64,000 bases of DNA from Notamacropus eugenii. Its lineage: Eukaryota > Chordata > Mammalia > Diprotodontia > Macropodidae. The stretch spans positions 97,965,067 through 98,029,066 of the forward strand of contig NC_092879.1 in assembly GCF_028372415.1 (NCBI RefSeq), written 5' to 3'. Position numbers and translations under genes: made by a program. Of this stretch, positions 1 through 11,900 are shown piece by piece. The notes below the pieces were generated by a model that was not told where the DNA came from, searched no databases, and saw only the letters and a list, made by a program, of their open reading frames with translations. Positions within the stretch are counted from its first letter, which is position 1. Each line of letters opens with the position of its first letter.

Positions 1-289
1 ACCAGATGTCAAGCTAATCTACGAAGCAGTCCATCCCCAAAGCAGCTTGGTGTTGGGTGAAAAATGGAGAAGGTAGAATAGATCAGTAGAATAGATCATG
101 CACACAATCTACGGAAGTAACTGAGCATAATAGCCTAGTATTTGATAAACCCAAGGATCCCATCTACTGGGGCAAGAACTCACTTTTCCACAAAACTGGT
201 TGGCAAACTGAAAAGCAGTCTGGCATCTTACTTTCTTGATAGGGGAAAGGGGAAGGAGAGAGAATAGTTCTGATTTTTCTTTGAAAAAA

Positions 290-1466
290 ATAATACATAT
301 TTTTTTAAAAAGACTCTCTGCATGTATTATATTTATAGAGTTCCTCTCCAGCATGAATGTGCACTAAGGTGTAAAGTTTGACCAAAGCTTTTCCCACATC
401 TCTTCCATTTATAGAGTTTCTCATTGCTAGCAAGTCTCCAATACTGATTAAGGCCTGAGTTCCCTGTGAAACTCTTCTACACTCATTACATTCATAACGT
501 TTCTCTCCAATAGGATTCCTCTGGTGATTGGTAAAGTATGGGATCGGCCTGAAGGCTTTCCCACTTTCACAATATTCAGGTTACTCTCCAATAAAGATTG
601 GTAGAGTTAGAATTAACTCTACTCTTTTCCTGAAGCCTTTCCCACAGTTCAAAAGATTTCCCTCAAATGTGAGCATTCTGACATTCAATAAGGGAAGAGG
701 GTTGCTTTCCCACATTTATTACATTGATAGGGTTTCTCTCCATTGGGGATTGTCTGATATTAAATTAGTCAAGATCCATTTGTGAAGACTTTCCTCGCAT
801 GCACTGAATTCTGCTATGAGTTTTCACATTTTGAATAAAACTTAAACTATGCCTGAAGGCTTTCTTAATTATGAATCTTCTGGTATTCCATAACAGCTGA
901 GGACCCTCAAAAGGAGTTTCTACACTTAGGAAAATTATAGGGTTTTTCTTTGTTCTGAACAGATGGCTCTGGAGGAAAAGTGAGGCTGATGACCTGCACA
1001 GCCCTCCCTCACTCAAAACAAAGGCAAGTAAGTGCAAGTTATGTCATCATTTCTCTGATGGCATGGTCTTCTTTGGCAACGAAGGACGAACACACATGGG
1101 AGCTTAGTTATATTACTCTGTAGGTTCTCTTCTATAATTGTGAGCTCCTGCAAAGTCAACCTCAGGTACAACAGAAATTGCAGCCCAACTTTACCTGGTC
1201 CCATGTTTACAACAATGAGGTTCTCTCCCCATGCACTTTGTTGTTGATGACATGGTTGAAACCACTCTCTTGGGAAGAACTCTACTGTAGTCTCTTTGCT
1301 GTGGGTGTTTGCTAAGGCAGTCAGCCCAAACTTGGTCTCACATGGAGCAGCTCCTTTAGAGAGAATGTGGCCCTTAGAAGTTTTGTCAACAACTCCCATA
1401 ATTCAATTTCTTTAGATGTCTCCAGATTTGGAAGTGGATCCTTATTCTCCATCTCAGACCCAAGAT
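290..1466 (-). pseudogene. Decayed C2H2 zinc-finger terminal exon
   Basis: On the minus strand a good splice acceptor (pyrimidine tract ending in CAG at 1467-1468) opens an exon whose first residues, DLGSEMENKDP, match the start of the terminal exons of the ZNF genes further along ([18 protein letters not shown]), in the same phase 1. The frame stops after about 48 codons. Further 3' (about 290-870) there are finger remnants with recognisable pieces such as GEKPYQC, GEKRYECNEC and RCGKSFGQTLHL, broken by stops and frame changes and with missing Cys and His ligands. A SINE tail sits inside the exon. The retained acceptor shows this is a duplicated, unprocessed pseudogene, not a retrocopy. No upstream KRAB exon was recognised up to the next few kilobases. 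Confidence 0.8.
958..1098 (+). repeat. MAR1-like SINE, 3' part
   Basis: Matches the 3' half of the full SINE at 8628-8943: the segment around GAAAAGTGAGGCTGATGACC, then the CCCTCCCTCACTCAAAACAA block and the tail ending GAAGGACGAACACACA. It lies in opposite orientation inside the decayed ZNF exon, so it inserted in or after the loss of that exon. Confidence 0.75.
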
Positions 1467-1984
1467 CTGAAAAAATAAAACAGAGAGATACAAAACAAAT
1501 ATTCAAAAGGCTAGAAGAATGAATGCTGCATATAAACACACACACAGCACAGAGGGAACACATCCTGGGAAAGACTCCCAGGGACCCCAACTTTGCACTG
1601 CTGCAGCCTGCCTCCTCTATCACTAGAAAGCCCTAGATTAGCAGGTCCTAGGGTCACCAGTAAAAGCTCCACTTCTTTCTCCTTCAGTCTACAGGCTTCA
1701 GGAAACCTTAGCATGGAAGGAAGGCTGGTGCCTTTCTCAAGACTGTTGCCTACAAATATAGACATAGGAGTCAAGAGAAATACCAAAGGTTACATTTACA
1801 GTTACATGTGGGCAGCCTGTCCCCACAATCTGTCCCCTTTGCAGGCACCAGGATGGCAGGAAGAGGGGTTGCACACGGCCAATAAAGGAAAGGTAAGCAG
1901 GAACAGCTCCCAGCACCCAACGAAAATGCTAGGCCTTTATTTCCCTCACCTCTCCATTGTCTATCCTCTGTATAGCTGGGATGT

Positions 1985-2360
1985 AGAATGAGGAGAATAA
2001 TTTTAAAAATGAGAACATTATAGAGAAAAACAACTTTGAAAGACCCTAGTGCTTTAGAACTCTGATCAATGCAATGATAAACAAAGATCCAAAAGAATAA
2101 AGTTGAACTACATACATCACTCGCCTCTCGAGAGGTCAGGTTTAAAATGCAGAAAGATATGTGGATATAGAGGTACAGATATATGTTATAATATGCATGT
2201 GTATGGACATTTTATATTTATGTATGTATATATGTATGCATGCATTTTGTCCAACATGTCCAACATGGGAATTTGTTTTGCTGGACTATGCAGCTAGCAT
2301 TTTGCTTGGAGAGGGTGAGGGTATAGTAGGAGTGACAGGTTAATTTTTTTAAAAAAGAAG
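1985..2360 (+). repeat. L1-like LINE 3'-end fragment (probable)
   Basis: Contains the phrase around ACTCTGATCAATGCAATGAT and the tail phrase GGGAATTTGTTTTGC-GGACTATGCA, also seen at 28170-28210 and 45545-45600. I read these as old marsupial L1 3' ends. The rest of 1467-2890 holds no gene I can recognise. Confidence 0.45.
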
Positions 2361-2894
2361 AAAAGAACATATTATGCTAAATTTATTTCAATATAATTTA
2401 TTGCTACATAGTCGTATTACTGTGAATTAAAATTCAGGCACAAAAGCACACTGCCAAAGAGGAATGAGGAAAATACACAGCATCATCTTACCACTAAAAC
2501 AAAGTGTTTTAATTCCCTGATAAGGTAGAAGTGCTATTGATATTACTGCTACTAGGAATGAATGGGGAGTATTTTATTTATTGAAAAAATGTGTTAACTG
2601 TACAGGATGAAAGTGAGCACCATCTATACTTTCAAATCATTACATTACTAAGATGTATATGCTATTAACAAAAAAAATACATTTTGAAAGAAAAAAAGAG
2701 TAAGAACCTAAGATTGGGGTCTAGGTGAAGGACACAGAAGAGGGGAGGGGGAAAAAGCAAACTGTATCAAGTACAGTACCCTGGTGCTGAGCACACTCCT
2801 CTCTCACTATTTTCTTCTTTGTAAAGGAGTGAGGCAAAGGGAGAAAAAAAGTAAGAGAATGGGATGGAGGGAAATCCACAAGTAACAATCATAA

Positions 2895-3110
2895 TGGTCA
2901 ATATGATTAACTCACCCATAAAATGGAAGATAGCAGAATGGATTAAAATGGAGAATCCAACAATACACTATTTAAAAGAAACATACCATAAACATAAAGA
3001 CTTACAAAAAGTTTAGATAAAGAGCTGGAGCAAAATCTGTTATGCTTCGGGTGGACCCCTAAAAAGCAGACATCATAGTAATCATGATCCCAGACAAGGC
3101 AGATAGACAT
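2895..3110 (+). repeat. L1 ORF2 endonuclease-region fragment (probable)
   Basis: The stretch from TTAACTCACCCATAAAATGG to AATCATGATCCCAGACAA has the layout of the L1 ORF2 endonuclease region (ordered phrases meaning write-up of target, ACACTATTTAAAAGAAAC, then AGCAGACATCATAGTAATC). No open frame survives. The family call is from memory of L1 sequence and is not aligned. Confidence 0.45.
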
Positions 3111-3196
3111 CTATACAAACAAGGAGAATGGGATGGGGGAAAGGGGCTGACACTTAAACATTACTTTCATCTGAATTGGTCAAAGGAGGGAAGAAC

Positions 3197-3228
3197 ACAA
3201 ACACACACACACACACACACACACACAA
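3197..3228 (+). repeat. (CA)n microsatellite
   Basis: About 15 perfect CA units following an A-rich stretch. Confidence 0.95.
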
Positions 3229-3369
3229 GTAGGGTATAGAAATACATTTCACGGAACAGGGAAATAGGAGGGAAAGGGGACAACACAGATGGGAGAATTA
3301 GAGAGAGGATAGATTAATGGAGGGAAGTGAAGTAAACTAAGTAAAACAAATTCAAAATGTACAAAAATG

Positions 3370-3710
3370 TTTATAGCTTTTTAAGATGGCAAAGAACTGG
3401 AATCTGAGAGGGTATCATCAACTGGAAAATGACTGAACAAGATATGGTACATGAATGTGATGGAATACTATTGGGCTGCAGTAAATAATGAAGGGACTGA
3501 CTACAGAGAAAATTAGGAGATGATGATGATGCAGAGTGAAGTGAACAAAACCAGGAGAACGTGGCTAACAACCATGTTGTTGTGCTTAACTATGTATATT
3601 TGTAATACAGGGTTTTGTTTTTCTTTTATTCTCAGTTGGGAGAAAGGGGGTGGGGAGGAAGGAGAGAAGAAAGATTTTTGCTGATTGAAAAAAAAGATAA
3701 TTTTTAAAGG
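3370..3710 (+). repeat. L1-like LINE 3' end
   Basis: Contains the ordered phrases ATGGTACATGAATGTGATGG, AATACTATTGGGCTGCAGTA, GCAGAGTGAAGTGAAC and CCAGGAGAACGTGG, then a T-rich, G-rich tail. These are typical of marsupial L1 3' regions and recur at 26140 and 27900. Confidence 0.6.
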
Positions 3711-3774
3711 CAGAAACACAGCCATTCCCTTAAAGCTGAAACACCAGGGACAATCATAAGACTCAGTGTTCTAA

Positions 3775-4050
3775 GGGTCCTCAGAGGCCGTCTAATACAA
3801 GTAAATGGTAAGGATCATCATGTCCATTTTACTTCCCAGTGATGGGAAGTGGCATACTCAGGGTCATACAGATAGTATGTGGCAGCACTGGGACTCAAAG
3901 GATGATATCTAAAGATATCATTTTGCAGATGATGAAACTGACGAGCAGAGTAATGGAACTTGTCCAAGTTTGGGATTCAAACCCAGGTCTCTTGGCTCCA
4001 AGTCCACTGTTGCTTCCACTACACCCACTCTGCTCTTTTGATCACAGTTA
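3775..4050 (-). repeat. MIR-family SINE fragments
   Basis: Two overlapping antisense MIR-like pieces: CATTTTGCAGATGATGAAACTGA followed by a tRNA-like box B remnant (GGATTCAAACCCAGGTCTC) reading towards the 3' side. Degenerate. Confidence 0.5.
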
Positions 4051-4367
4051 TGCCAAGAAAATATGAAAGGACATATGAAGGCCCTAGAACATTGGAATCA
4101 TTTCCCCAGCATCAATTCTGAGAATACATTTCTTACAGTTGTACAGTAAAGTACAATGAAGAATCTCAATGCTGATCCTCAGTAATTTATTTATGAACAG
4201 CTAATGATATAATTATGAATCTAATGGAGCAGAAGAGAAGCATGAAAACAGGACCCCACAACAGCCCAGTAAGGGAGGGAAAGCAAGGATGATGAACCCT
4301 TTGTTAAAGGGGGGACACTAGGGCCCAGGAAGCTTGAGCCTGTCTCTTAAGGTCCTCTACAATCTGG

Positions 4368-4625
4368 CTCTGGACAGCTGGGTGGCACAATGGATAGAGT
4401 GCCTGGTCCTGGAGTCAGGAAGACCTGAGTTCAAATCAAGTCTCAGATACTTCCTAGCTGTGTGACCCTGGGCAGATCACTTCACCCTGTTTGCCTCTGT
4501 TTCCTCATCTGTAAAAAGACCTGGAGATGGAAATAGCAAACCACTCCAGTATCTCTGCCAAGAAAAATCCCAAATGGGATCAGGAAGAGTCAGACATGAC
4601 TTGAAAACAACTAAACAATAACAAC
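4368..4625 (+). repeat. tRNA-derived SINE, WSINE-like, full length
   Basis: Starts GGACAGCTGGGTGGCACAAT, has pol III box B (GAGTTCAAATC), the CORE/MIR-like middle (TAGCTGTGTGACCCTGGGCA) and the marsupial 3' module (GCAAACCACTCCAGTATCTC, then CCAAATGGGATCAGGAAGAG), ending in an AACAATAACA tail. Same subfamily as copies at 48270, 53960 and, inverted, 10650. Confidence 0.85.
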
Positions 4626-4703
4626 TACCCCCACCTGGCTCCAGCTAGAGGTTCCAGTCTGATCTCATCTTACTCCTCTGGATGCCCTCTATGTTCTAAC
4701 CAG

Positions 4704-5025
4704 GGCAGCTAGATGGTGCAGTGGATAGACCACCAGTGCAGGAGTCAGGAGGACCTGAGTTCAAATCTCACCTCAGACACTTGACACTCACTAGCTGTGT
4801 GACCTTGGGCTGGTCACTTAACCCCAATTGCCTCATCCTGGGTCATCTCCAGGCATCCTGATGAATATCTGGTCACTGGATTCAGAGGGCTCTGGAGGAG
4901 AAGTGAGGCTGGTGGCCTGCCCAGCCCTCCCTCACTCAAAACAAAGTCAAGTGCAAGTCATGTCATTATTTCTCTGATGGCATGGTCTTCTCCAGCAACA
5001 ATGGACGAACACACACACACGCATT
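4704..5025 (+). repeat. MAR1-like CORE-SINE, full length
   Basis: Head GGGCAGCTAGATGGTGCAGT with box B (GAGTTCAAATCTC), CORE middle, then the second module (CTGGGTCATCTCCAGGCATC, CTGGTCACTGGATTCAGAGG) and tail GACGAACACACACACAC. Nearly the same as the copy at 8628. Confidence 0.85.
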
Positions 5026-5625
5026 CTAACCAACCTTGCCTGCCCAGCTCTGATATCTATGCATTCATTCAGGCTGTCTGCCCTGCCTCCCCTACTGCTG
5101 CCTCCATTTCCACCCTTCCAATGCCTCCCCTTTCAAGATTTAGTCATCTATCCCCTGAAGTCTTCCTTGCCATCCTCACCCCCCAACTCCCAGCTAAAAG
5201 TGTTTTCTCCCTCCTCAAATTATCCTCTAGAGCAGTAGTGTTAAATGGGGGCCTCTAAATGGTAAATAAAGATCCCTGTGGGCCATATATTGGCTTAGAA
5301 AACCACATATTAACATTTTCTATGTTCTATTGTATTTAATTTATTTTGTTAAATATTTCCCAATTACATTTAATCTGGTTCCACATTGGCACTGGGAATG
5401 TGAAGGGGTCCTGTGTTTGCTATCTATTCTTGAAAGGACTTTGATCCTCTTTGCCTCCATCATCTCTGATCTTCAATCATATTTATCTGCATGCATTCTC
5501 TACCTTGACAGCCCCCCACACACAGCTTATTGAGAGCAGGGTCCTCTCATTTTGTCTTTTTAATTTTCGTATCCCCAGTAGGTTGCACAGAATAGGTACT
5601 TAATGCATCTTTGCTGGGTTGTACT
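5026..5625 (+). repeat. L2/CR1-type LINE pieces
   Basis: Pyrimidine-rich text typical of L2 3' regions, ending in the L2 terminal phrase (GAGAGCAGGGTCCTCTCATT ... TATCCCCAGTAGG ... TAGGTACTTAATGCATC). A short middle piece (about 5230-5420) is not assigned. Confidence 0.5.
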
Positions 5626-6039
5626 ACTCTATCAAGTTCAAGGGAACTGAGATCTCCTAACAAGTTGGAACTGGGAACTCAGATCTCATGCCTCCTTCCA
5701 CCACATCATGGTCAATTCTCTCCCTGAATGAAGTCAGACATGAATTCATGGGAGGGAGACCAAGCCAGATCTAAAAGGCCAGGGCTAGGGAGGCCTTTGA
5801 TTGAAAATAATCAATGTGCAGTCATTCTGGCAAGCCATCTCTAACCAGATGCTCACCCCTTCCATTGCTGAATTTAAAAATCAAAGGCTAAGCAAGTCTG
5901 TGGCAAAAACGATTCAGACAGTAAAAATTCTTTCACCTTGGAATGCAGCATACACTATCAGATATTCTATGTGTCAGTTGGCTTTGCTTAAATGCTTTGC
6001 TTTGTTACAGCATCTTCTCTGACACTGTTACCTCCACCC

Positions 6040-6960
6040 CCTCTGCAGGCCCTCAACACCTTACACATGGTCTACGGAAATAGCTGGGGTGGGGAGGGGG
6101 AGAAGGCCTCTGCCTGCCTCTGGTCTCCCCACTCAAGTCCATCCTCCATTCAGCCACAGAAGTGATTTTCCTAAAACACAGGCCTGACCACATCATATAC
6201 CTCCTCCTCCATTCAATAAACTCCAGTGGCTCCCTATTACCTCTAGGAATGGAGAATCTCTTGCTTGATGTTTAAAACCTTTCATAACCTTATTCACTGA
6301 ATGCATCACTTCACTCTAAATGAGCACCTGAATAGGCCTTAGGTGAAAAAGGCCAAGGTCTCCCATTGCATCCTGGGCCGTCTCCAGTCATCCCAAAAAT
6401 ATCTGGTCACTGGATCCAGATGGTTCAGGAAGAGAAAGTAAGGCCGGTGACCTTGCACAGCCCTCCCTCACTCAAAACAAAGGCAAGTGCAAGTCATCAT
6501 TTCTCTGATGTCATGGCCTTCTTCAAAAACAAAGGACGAACACAACAACTATTCCAGTTTTCTTAGACCTTATGCCACCATCCCCACCATACTCTTATCA
6601 TCCAATGGAACGAGACCCTTCATCTGCTGACTTCAGGCATCTGCCCTGGCTGACCCCCATGCCTGGAATTCTCTCCCTCCTTGACTCCTGCCTTTTTGCT
6701 CTCTTCAGATCTCAGCTATAATCCCACCTTCAGCAGGAAGACCTTCCCGATCCCCTTAATTCTAGTGTCTGCCCTCTGTTCCAATTTAGCCTGTCTATAG
6801 CTTGTGTGTGTCCAGTTGTTTGCATGTCATTTCCACCATTAAAATCATGAGCTTCTTGAGAGCAGGGACTGTCTTTTACCTTTCTTTATATCCTCAGTGC
6901 CTAACATAGTTCCTGGCACATAGTAGGCATTTAATAAATGTTTGTTGACTGACTGATTGA
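6040..6960 (+). repeat. L2 LINE 3' region, split by a SINE
   Basis: CATCCTCCATTCAGCCACAG through ATTTTCCTAAAACACAGGCC up to about 6330, then, after a SINE, CATGCCTGGAATTCTCTCCC and the diagnostic L2 end (GAGAGCAGGGACTGTCTTTT ... CTGGCACATAGTAGGCATTT AATAAATG). The nested order shows the SINE is younger. Confidence 0.75.
6355..6548 (+). repeat. MAR1-like SINE, 3' part, inserted in L2
   Basis: Carries the CATCCTGGGCCGTCTCCAGT module, CCCTCCCTCACTCAAAACAA and a tail ending AAAGGACGAACACAACAAC. The tRNA-like head is missing. Confidence 0.75.
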
Positions 6961-7540
6961 CTGAAGCAGAAACAAGCAAAGGCAGTTTTATGGTTCTGAC
7001 CCCAGAGGTAAGTTGCAGATTTAGTCCACAAACTGGGGAGCCTGCAGTTGAGTAAACAGGGGAAGGATCAAGAATAAGTCAAAATTCTGTTGCTCAGCAC
7101 CTGCAGTGCCTTCTAGCTAGCTGACAAGGGCTGAGGCCAAAACGTGTCTACTGGAGCTCCAACCAGGGGCAAGATTGCAGTTCCCTCTCACCCAAACCGA
7201 AACCAGGATCAGGAGGCTGCAAAGCTCAGACCTAGAAGATGGCAATCAGACTTCTCCAGAGAATATACTGTTTAGGGCATGCGGGAAGCTAACAGGTCTC
7301 CAGCCTGAGCTACTCCTGGGATCCTTGAAAAATGAAACTCTCGATATGTAGAGAAAAGAGCAACAAAACCCCAAAGAATTTTAAACAAAACCAAGCAAGG
7401 TCCAGACTTTCCCTCTAAATGTGCACAGAAAAGTGTCTTAGAACAAAGTTCAAATATAAGAAATAAAGCTAGAAAGAAGGGTAAACACAAAAGACAGTCA
7501 CCATACAGAGGTATTTTGGTGTAAGGGTTACAGTTGAGCC
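6961..7540. other. Intergenic stretch, nothing recognised
   Basis: No gene, RNA gene or repeat was recognised here. A minus-strand open frame of 72 codons (7272-7490) has no recognisable domain and is taken as chance. Confidence 0.4.
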
Positions 7541-7559
7541 ATCATATCCTAATCCCTCT

Positions 7560-9685
7560 TCCCCACTCCCCAGTCAGCTAAGTATGTTGCCTCCAACTTC
7601 ACTGAAAAACTTGAGGTCATTTATGAAGAGCTCCCTCTTCTCCTCTCATCCTCATCTCATATCACTCAGAGGCCTCCTGTCACTGTTTCCTCCCTCATTC
7701 TGTCTCACATGAAGAAGTGGCCCTTCTCTTTGCCTAGGCTAACGCCACACCATGTACCCTTGATCCCATCCTATCCTGTTCTCCAACAGATTACCCCCTC
7801 TATCATCCCTACTCACTAATCTTCAATCACTCCATGTCTACTGGCTACTGCCTACAAGCATGTCTATGACTCCCCCATCCTCAAAAAGTCATCTCTACTA
7901 ATTACTGTCCCATATTTCTCCTCCTTTTTTTGGTTAAACTCTCTGAAGTTTTCCATCTATAATTAGTGCCTCCATTTCCCTTCCTCTCACTCTCTTCTCA
8001 CGTCTCTGCAGTTTGGTTTCTGCTGTCATCGTTCAACTAAAATGTTTTCCAGTACCAATGATCCTAATGATACCAAATGAGCTCTTAATTGCTATATCTC
8101 ATGGCCTTTTCTCAATCCTTCTCCTTTCTGACCTGTCTGCAGCCTTACATGTTGTCAGTCACCCTCTTCTCTCTTGTTTTCTCTCCTACCTGTCCGACTA
8201 CTCTTCAGTCTCCTTGGCTGGATCTTTGTCCAGAACACATCTGCTAACTGGAAGTGTCTCCTATGGCTCTGCCTTGCTCCCTTTTTTCTTTCTCTAGCCT
8301 ATTTCACTTGCTGATCTTGCCATCTCCCATGGATTCAAATGATCACTTCTATGCAGATGATTCTCAGATCTATTGATCAGCCCTAACTTCTCTCCTGACC
8401 CCAGTCTCACACTTCCAATTACCTAATGAATATCTCAAACTGGATGCCCTGTAGCCATCTTCAATATAACATGTCCAAAATTGAACTCATTATCTTCTCC
8501 CTAAAACCCTCCTCTCTCCCTAACTTCCCTAATACTGTTGAGGATGCCCCCAATCTTCCAGTCCCTCAGGTTCATAACCTAGTCATCCCCAACTCCTCCT
8601 TCTGTATCATCCCACCATATCCAACGGGGGCAGCTAGGTGGTGCAACAGATAGAGCACCAGTGCAGGAGTCAGGAGGACCTGAGTTCAAATCTCACCTCA
8701 GACACTTGACATTCACTAGATGTGTGACGTTGGGCAAGTCACTTAATCCCAATTGCCTCATCCTGGGTCATCTCCAGTTATCCCGATGAATATCTGGTCA
8801 CTGAATTCAGATGAGTCTAGAGAAGAAGTGAGGCTGGTGACCTGCACAGCCCTGCCTCACTCAAAACAAAGTCAGGGGCAAGTCATGTCATCATTTCTCT
8901 GATGGCATGGTCTTCTTCGGCGATGAAGGACAAACACACACACCATATCCAATGTGTTGTCAATTCTTGTCAACTATTATCTTTATAACATTTCTCATCT
9001 ATACCCTCTTTTCTTCTCTGACCCTGCCTCACATTGGTGTAGGGCATTAGCACCTTATTCCTGGACTATTACAATAGTCCAACAGTTGTTTTGCCTACCA
9101 CAAGTCTCTCCCCACTACAACTCATTTTCCCCTCAGCTGTCAAAATGATCTTCCTAAAGCACAAGTCTGACATATCACTTCTCAACAATTCCCTATCACC
9201 TCCAGGCTTAAATAGAAAATCCTCTGTTTGGCTTTTAAAGCCCTTCACTACTTATGCCTCATCCTACCATTCCAGTCTTCTTGTATCTTCCTTCCCTCCA
9301 AGTACCCTATGATCCAGTGACACTGGCCTCCCCGCTGTTCCTCAAACAAGACACTATTTCCTGATTGCATTTTTCCTGGCTGTCCCCCATGCCTAGAACT
9401 CTCTCCTTCCTCCTCTCCACATCCTGGCCTCCCTGGCTTTCTCCAAGTCTAATGTAAAATCTTCTAGTTCTCTTTCCTGCTAGTGTCTTCCTTCTGAGAT
9501 TATTTCCAATTTATTCTATTATCTTATCTGTACCTAGCTGTTTGCATGTTGTATCCCCCATTAGATGGTGAGCTCCCTGGGCAAGAGGATTGTTTTTGTC
9601 TTTCTTTGCATCTTCAATGTTTAGGATAGCGTCTGGCACATAGTAGGCACTTAATAAATGCTTGTTGACATATGGAGCCAGGAAT
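7560..9685 (+). repeat. L2/CR1-clade LINE, reverse-transcriptase part and 3' end
   Basis: Translated pieces include DLSAALHVVSHPLL, SYLSDYSSVSLAGS and ISNWMPCSHLQYNMSKIELI, which correspond in order to the CR1/L2 RT (DLSAAFDTVDHPLL, SYLSDR..., ISNWMS...NMSKTELI), followed by the L2 terminal block ending TAGTAGGCACTTAATAAATG. Many breaks; no functional frame. A SINE (8628-8943) interrupts it. Strand and order agree throughout, so it is one old insertion of about 1.8 kb without the SINE. Confidence 0.8.
8628..8943 (+). repeat. MAR1-like CORE-SINE, full length
   Basis: Head GGGGCAGCTAGGTGGTGCAA, box B GAGTTCAAATCTC, CORE block, second module with CTGGTCACTGAATTCAGATG and tail AAGGACAAACACACACAC. 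The flanking words CACCATATCCAA (before) and CACCATATCCAA (after, 8941-8952) look like a target duplication. Best-preserved copy in the window, so probably among the youngest. Confidence 0.88.
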
Positions 9686-9699
9686 GGCCAAAACTCTGA

Positions 9700-10640
9700 A
9701 GAGAATAACTCGACAACATCTACAAAGCCAACCCAGGAACAAGCTCAACTATTCTTGAAAGAAAAACATAAACAAAATGAGATCTCTCCTCTAGGGGAAT
9801 GAATTGGAGGATAAATGAGGATACTAGAGAAAAGACTTAGAAACCAAATTAACAGTTCAGTATAAGGGGTATCATCCTGAAAATTAGAATGGATTGAAAA
9901 GACATGAATGATTCCTTGAGCCAACAAGAAATATTAAAATAAAATCAAAAGACTGAAAAATTGAATAAATTGTAAATTGCCTCTTACCAAAAGCAACTGA
10001 CCTGGGAAATAAATTGAGAAGGGAAAATATATACACACACACACACACATATGTATGTATAGATACATATATGTATACATACATATATATAAACACATAA
10101 GAATCATGATACTACCTGAAAGCCATAACCAAAAATAGAGTATGGATAACATATATCAAGAACTCATGAATGAGAACTATTCAGACTTATTAAAACCAGA
10201 GGGCAAAGTGCAAACCCACCTCCTGAAATAAATCACAAAATAAAAACCCCCAGGAATGTTGTACACAACATCCAAAGCTTCCAGTCAAAATACCACAAGC
10301 AGCCAGTGAAAAAAGAATTCAAGTCCCAAAGAGCCAGTGTTGGGATCAGTCAGTCAACTAGCACTTATAAAGTATCTGCTATGTGCCAGGTACTGGGCTA
10401 AGTGCTGAGATCATACAAGATATGGCAGCTACCACTTAAAGATAGGAGAGCTTGTAATATATTACAAAAAGCAAAAGAGACAGGTTTACAATGCAGAATA
10501 ACTTACCTAGCAAACCTGAGTAAAATGCTACTGAGGGAGAGGGGATGCATCTTTAATGAGAGAGAAGACTTCCAACCACTTCCAGTGAAAAGACTAGAAC
10601 TGAGTAGACACTTTAAATTCAAACACAGTACCAAGTAATA
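9700..10640 (+). repeat. L1-like LINE, ORF1-region fragment (probable)
   Basis: The region from about 10140 (GAACTCATGAATGAGAACTA) to 10625 reads like the L1 ORF1 end, with the frame pieces KIWQLPLKDRRACNILQKAK and LLRERGCIFNEREDFQPL resembling the LINE-1 ORF1p C-terminal region. A short (CA)/(TA) microsatellite lies at 10030-10100, and a reversed L2 tail (10342-10412) is inserted. Family by recall only. Confidence 0.45.
10342..10412 (-). repeat. L2 LINE 3' tail, inverted
   Basis: GTATCTGCTATGTGCCAGGT and ACTGGGCTAAGTGCTG are the reverse complement of the L2 terminal phrase (CAGCGCTTAGCACAGTGCCTGGCACATAG type). Confidence 0.65.
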
Positions 10641-10649
10641 CTATTTTGT

Positions 10650-10882
10650 TGTTGTTCAGTTGCATCTGACACTTCATGACCCATTTGGGGTTTTCTTAGC
10701 AAAGATACTGGAGTGGTTTTCCGTTTCCTTCTCTTGTTCATTTTGCAGATGAGGAACTGAGGCAAACAGGGCAAGTGATTTGCCCAGGGGCACACAGCTA
10801 ATAAGTGTCTGAGGCTGGATTTGAACTCGATGAGTCTTCCTGATTCCAAAGTTAGTGCTCTATCCACGGGGCCACCTGGCTG
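10650..10882 (-). repeat. tRNA-derived SINE, WSINE-like
   Basis: Reverse-oriented copy: TTGTTGTTGTTCAGTTGCAT tail, CCCATTTGGGGTTTTCTTAG, GGAGTGGTTTTCCGTTTCC, and head complement ending CCACGGGGCCACCTGGCTG with the box B complement GATTTGAACTC. Confidence 0.85.
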
Positions 10883-10889
10883 ACCCTAA

Positions 10890-11900
10890 ATAATGGGATT
10901 CGATTTCAATTATCCAGAGATCTGTTGAAGTTTCCCCTGCCCAAAGCAGAGTAGATAATATATTCTTAGTTTAATAACCATTTTTTCCTTCAAAAGGCAG
11001 AGAAAGCAGGAAGGACATGTTGCTATTCCGGATCTGATTCTCACCAACAAATTGTAGCTGAATGCCAAACTAGAAATCCTGGAAACCTTTGGGGGAAGGT
11101 GGTGGACCACTCAATCTTAGATTTCTTGATAAAGGAGAGTAAAGTCAGATACAGTCTGATGCACACTCCTATTTTTTTTAGGAGAGCTGATTTTAAAGGG
11201 TCAGAGGACCCTTTAATGACCTAAAATTCTCAGAGTGAAATCAGCAGAAGAGGGACAGGTATGTCAAGCTGTCCTGCGCAACCCTATTTTTCCATGCTTT
11301 GTATGGGGAAGTGTTCACATTTGTTGATGTTTGTCCAATTCTGAATATGAAAAAAAAAATTAAGAATTTAAGAATGTATGCTTCTTGAGGTCAGGAGCAC
11401 ACATTAAAGTTTCTTCTATTTTTCTTTCTTTTAACCTTATTTCCCTTTTGTGCTTGCATTCTCAGCACTTAGCACAGTGCCTGGCATATCATTAAAAGAT
11501 GCTTAAGGAACTCAGTGATGGTAAGAGGAGCTGAATGTCAACCCAGAGGGAGCTGTCTAGTGGAATGCTCCTGGGACTCCTTGTGCCCGTTCTGTTGAAC
11601 ACTTTCGTCAGTGACTTGGATGAAAAGAGTTACCCATTAAGTATGAAGTAAAATTGTGTATGCATGCGGGAGGGGGGAGGGTAATAATTAGAAAGTTCCT
11701 TGCAGAAGGTGGCACTTGAGCCAAACTCTGAAGGGAATGAGAAGTTCCACTAAGCTTAGAGGTGAGGGAGAGAACAGAGGCAGGAAAGACAGTAAAAGCA
11801 TGGGGCAGGGGGCTGAGGGTTGGGGGCAGCATTTGCACCATCTGCTTATTTTGAACCTGATCCTGGGTTTCCCAACGCTGCTGAACAAAGTTGTACCGTT
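10890..11900. other. Intergenic stretch with one L2 tail
   Basis: Only an L2 terminal piece on the plus strand (about 11375-11505: CTTCTTGAGGTCAGGAGCAC ... CAGCACTTAGCACAGTGCCT) is recognised. Nothing coding was seen in the remainder. Confidence 0.5.

Noticed and set aside
4380-4460. tRNA-like box A/box B sequences
   Set aside because: These belong to SINE heads (repeated many times in the window), not to functional tRNA genes.
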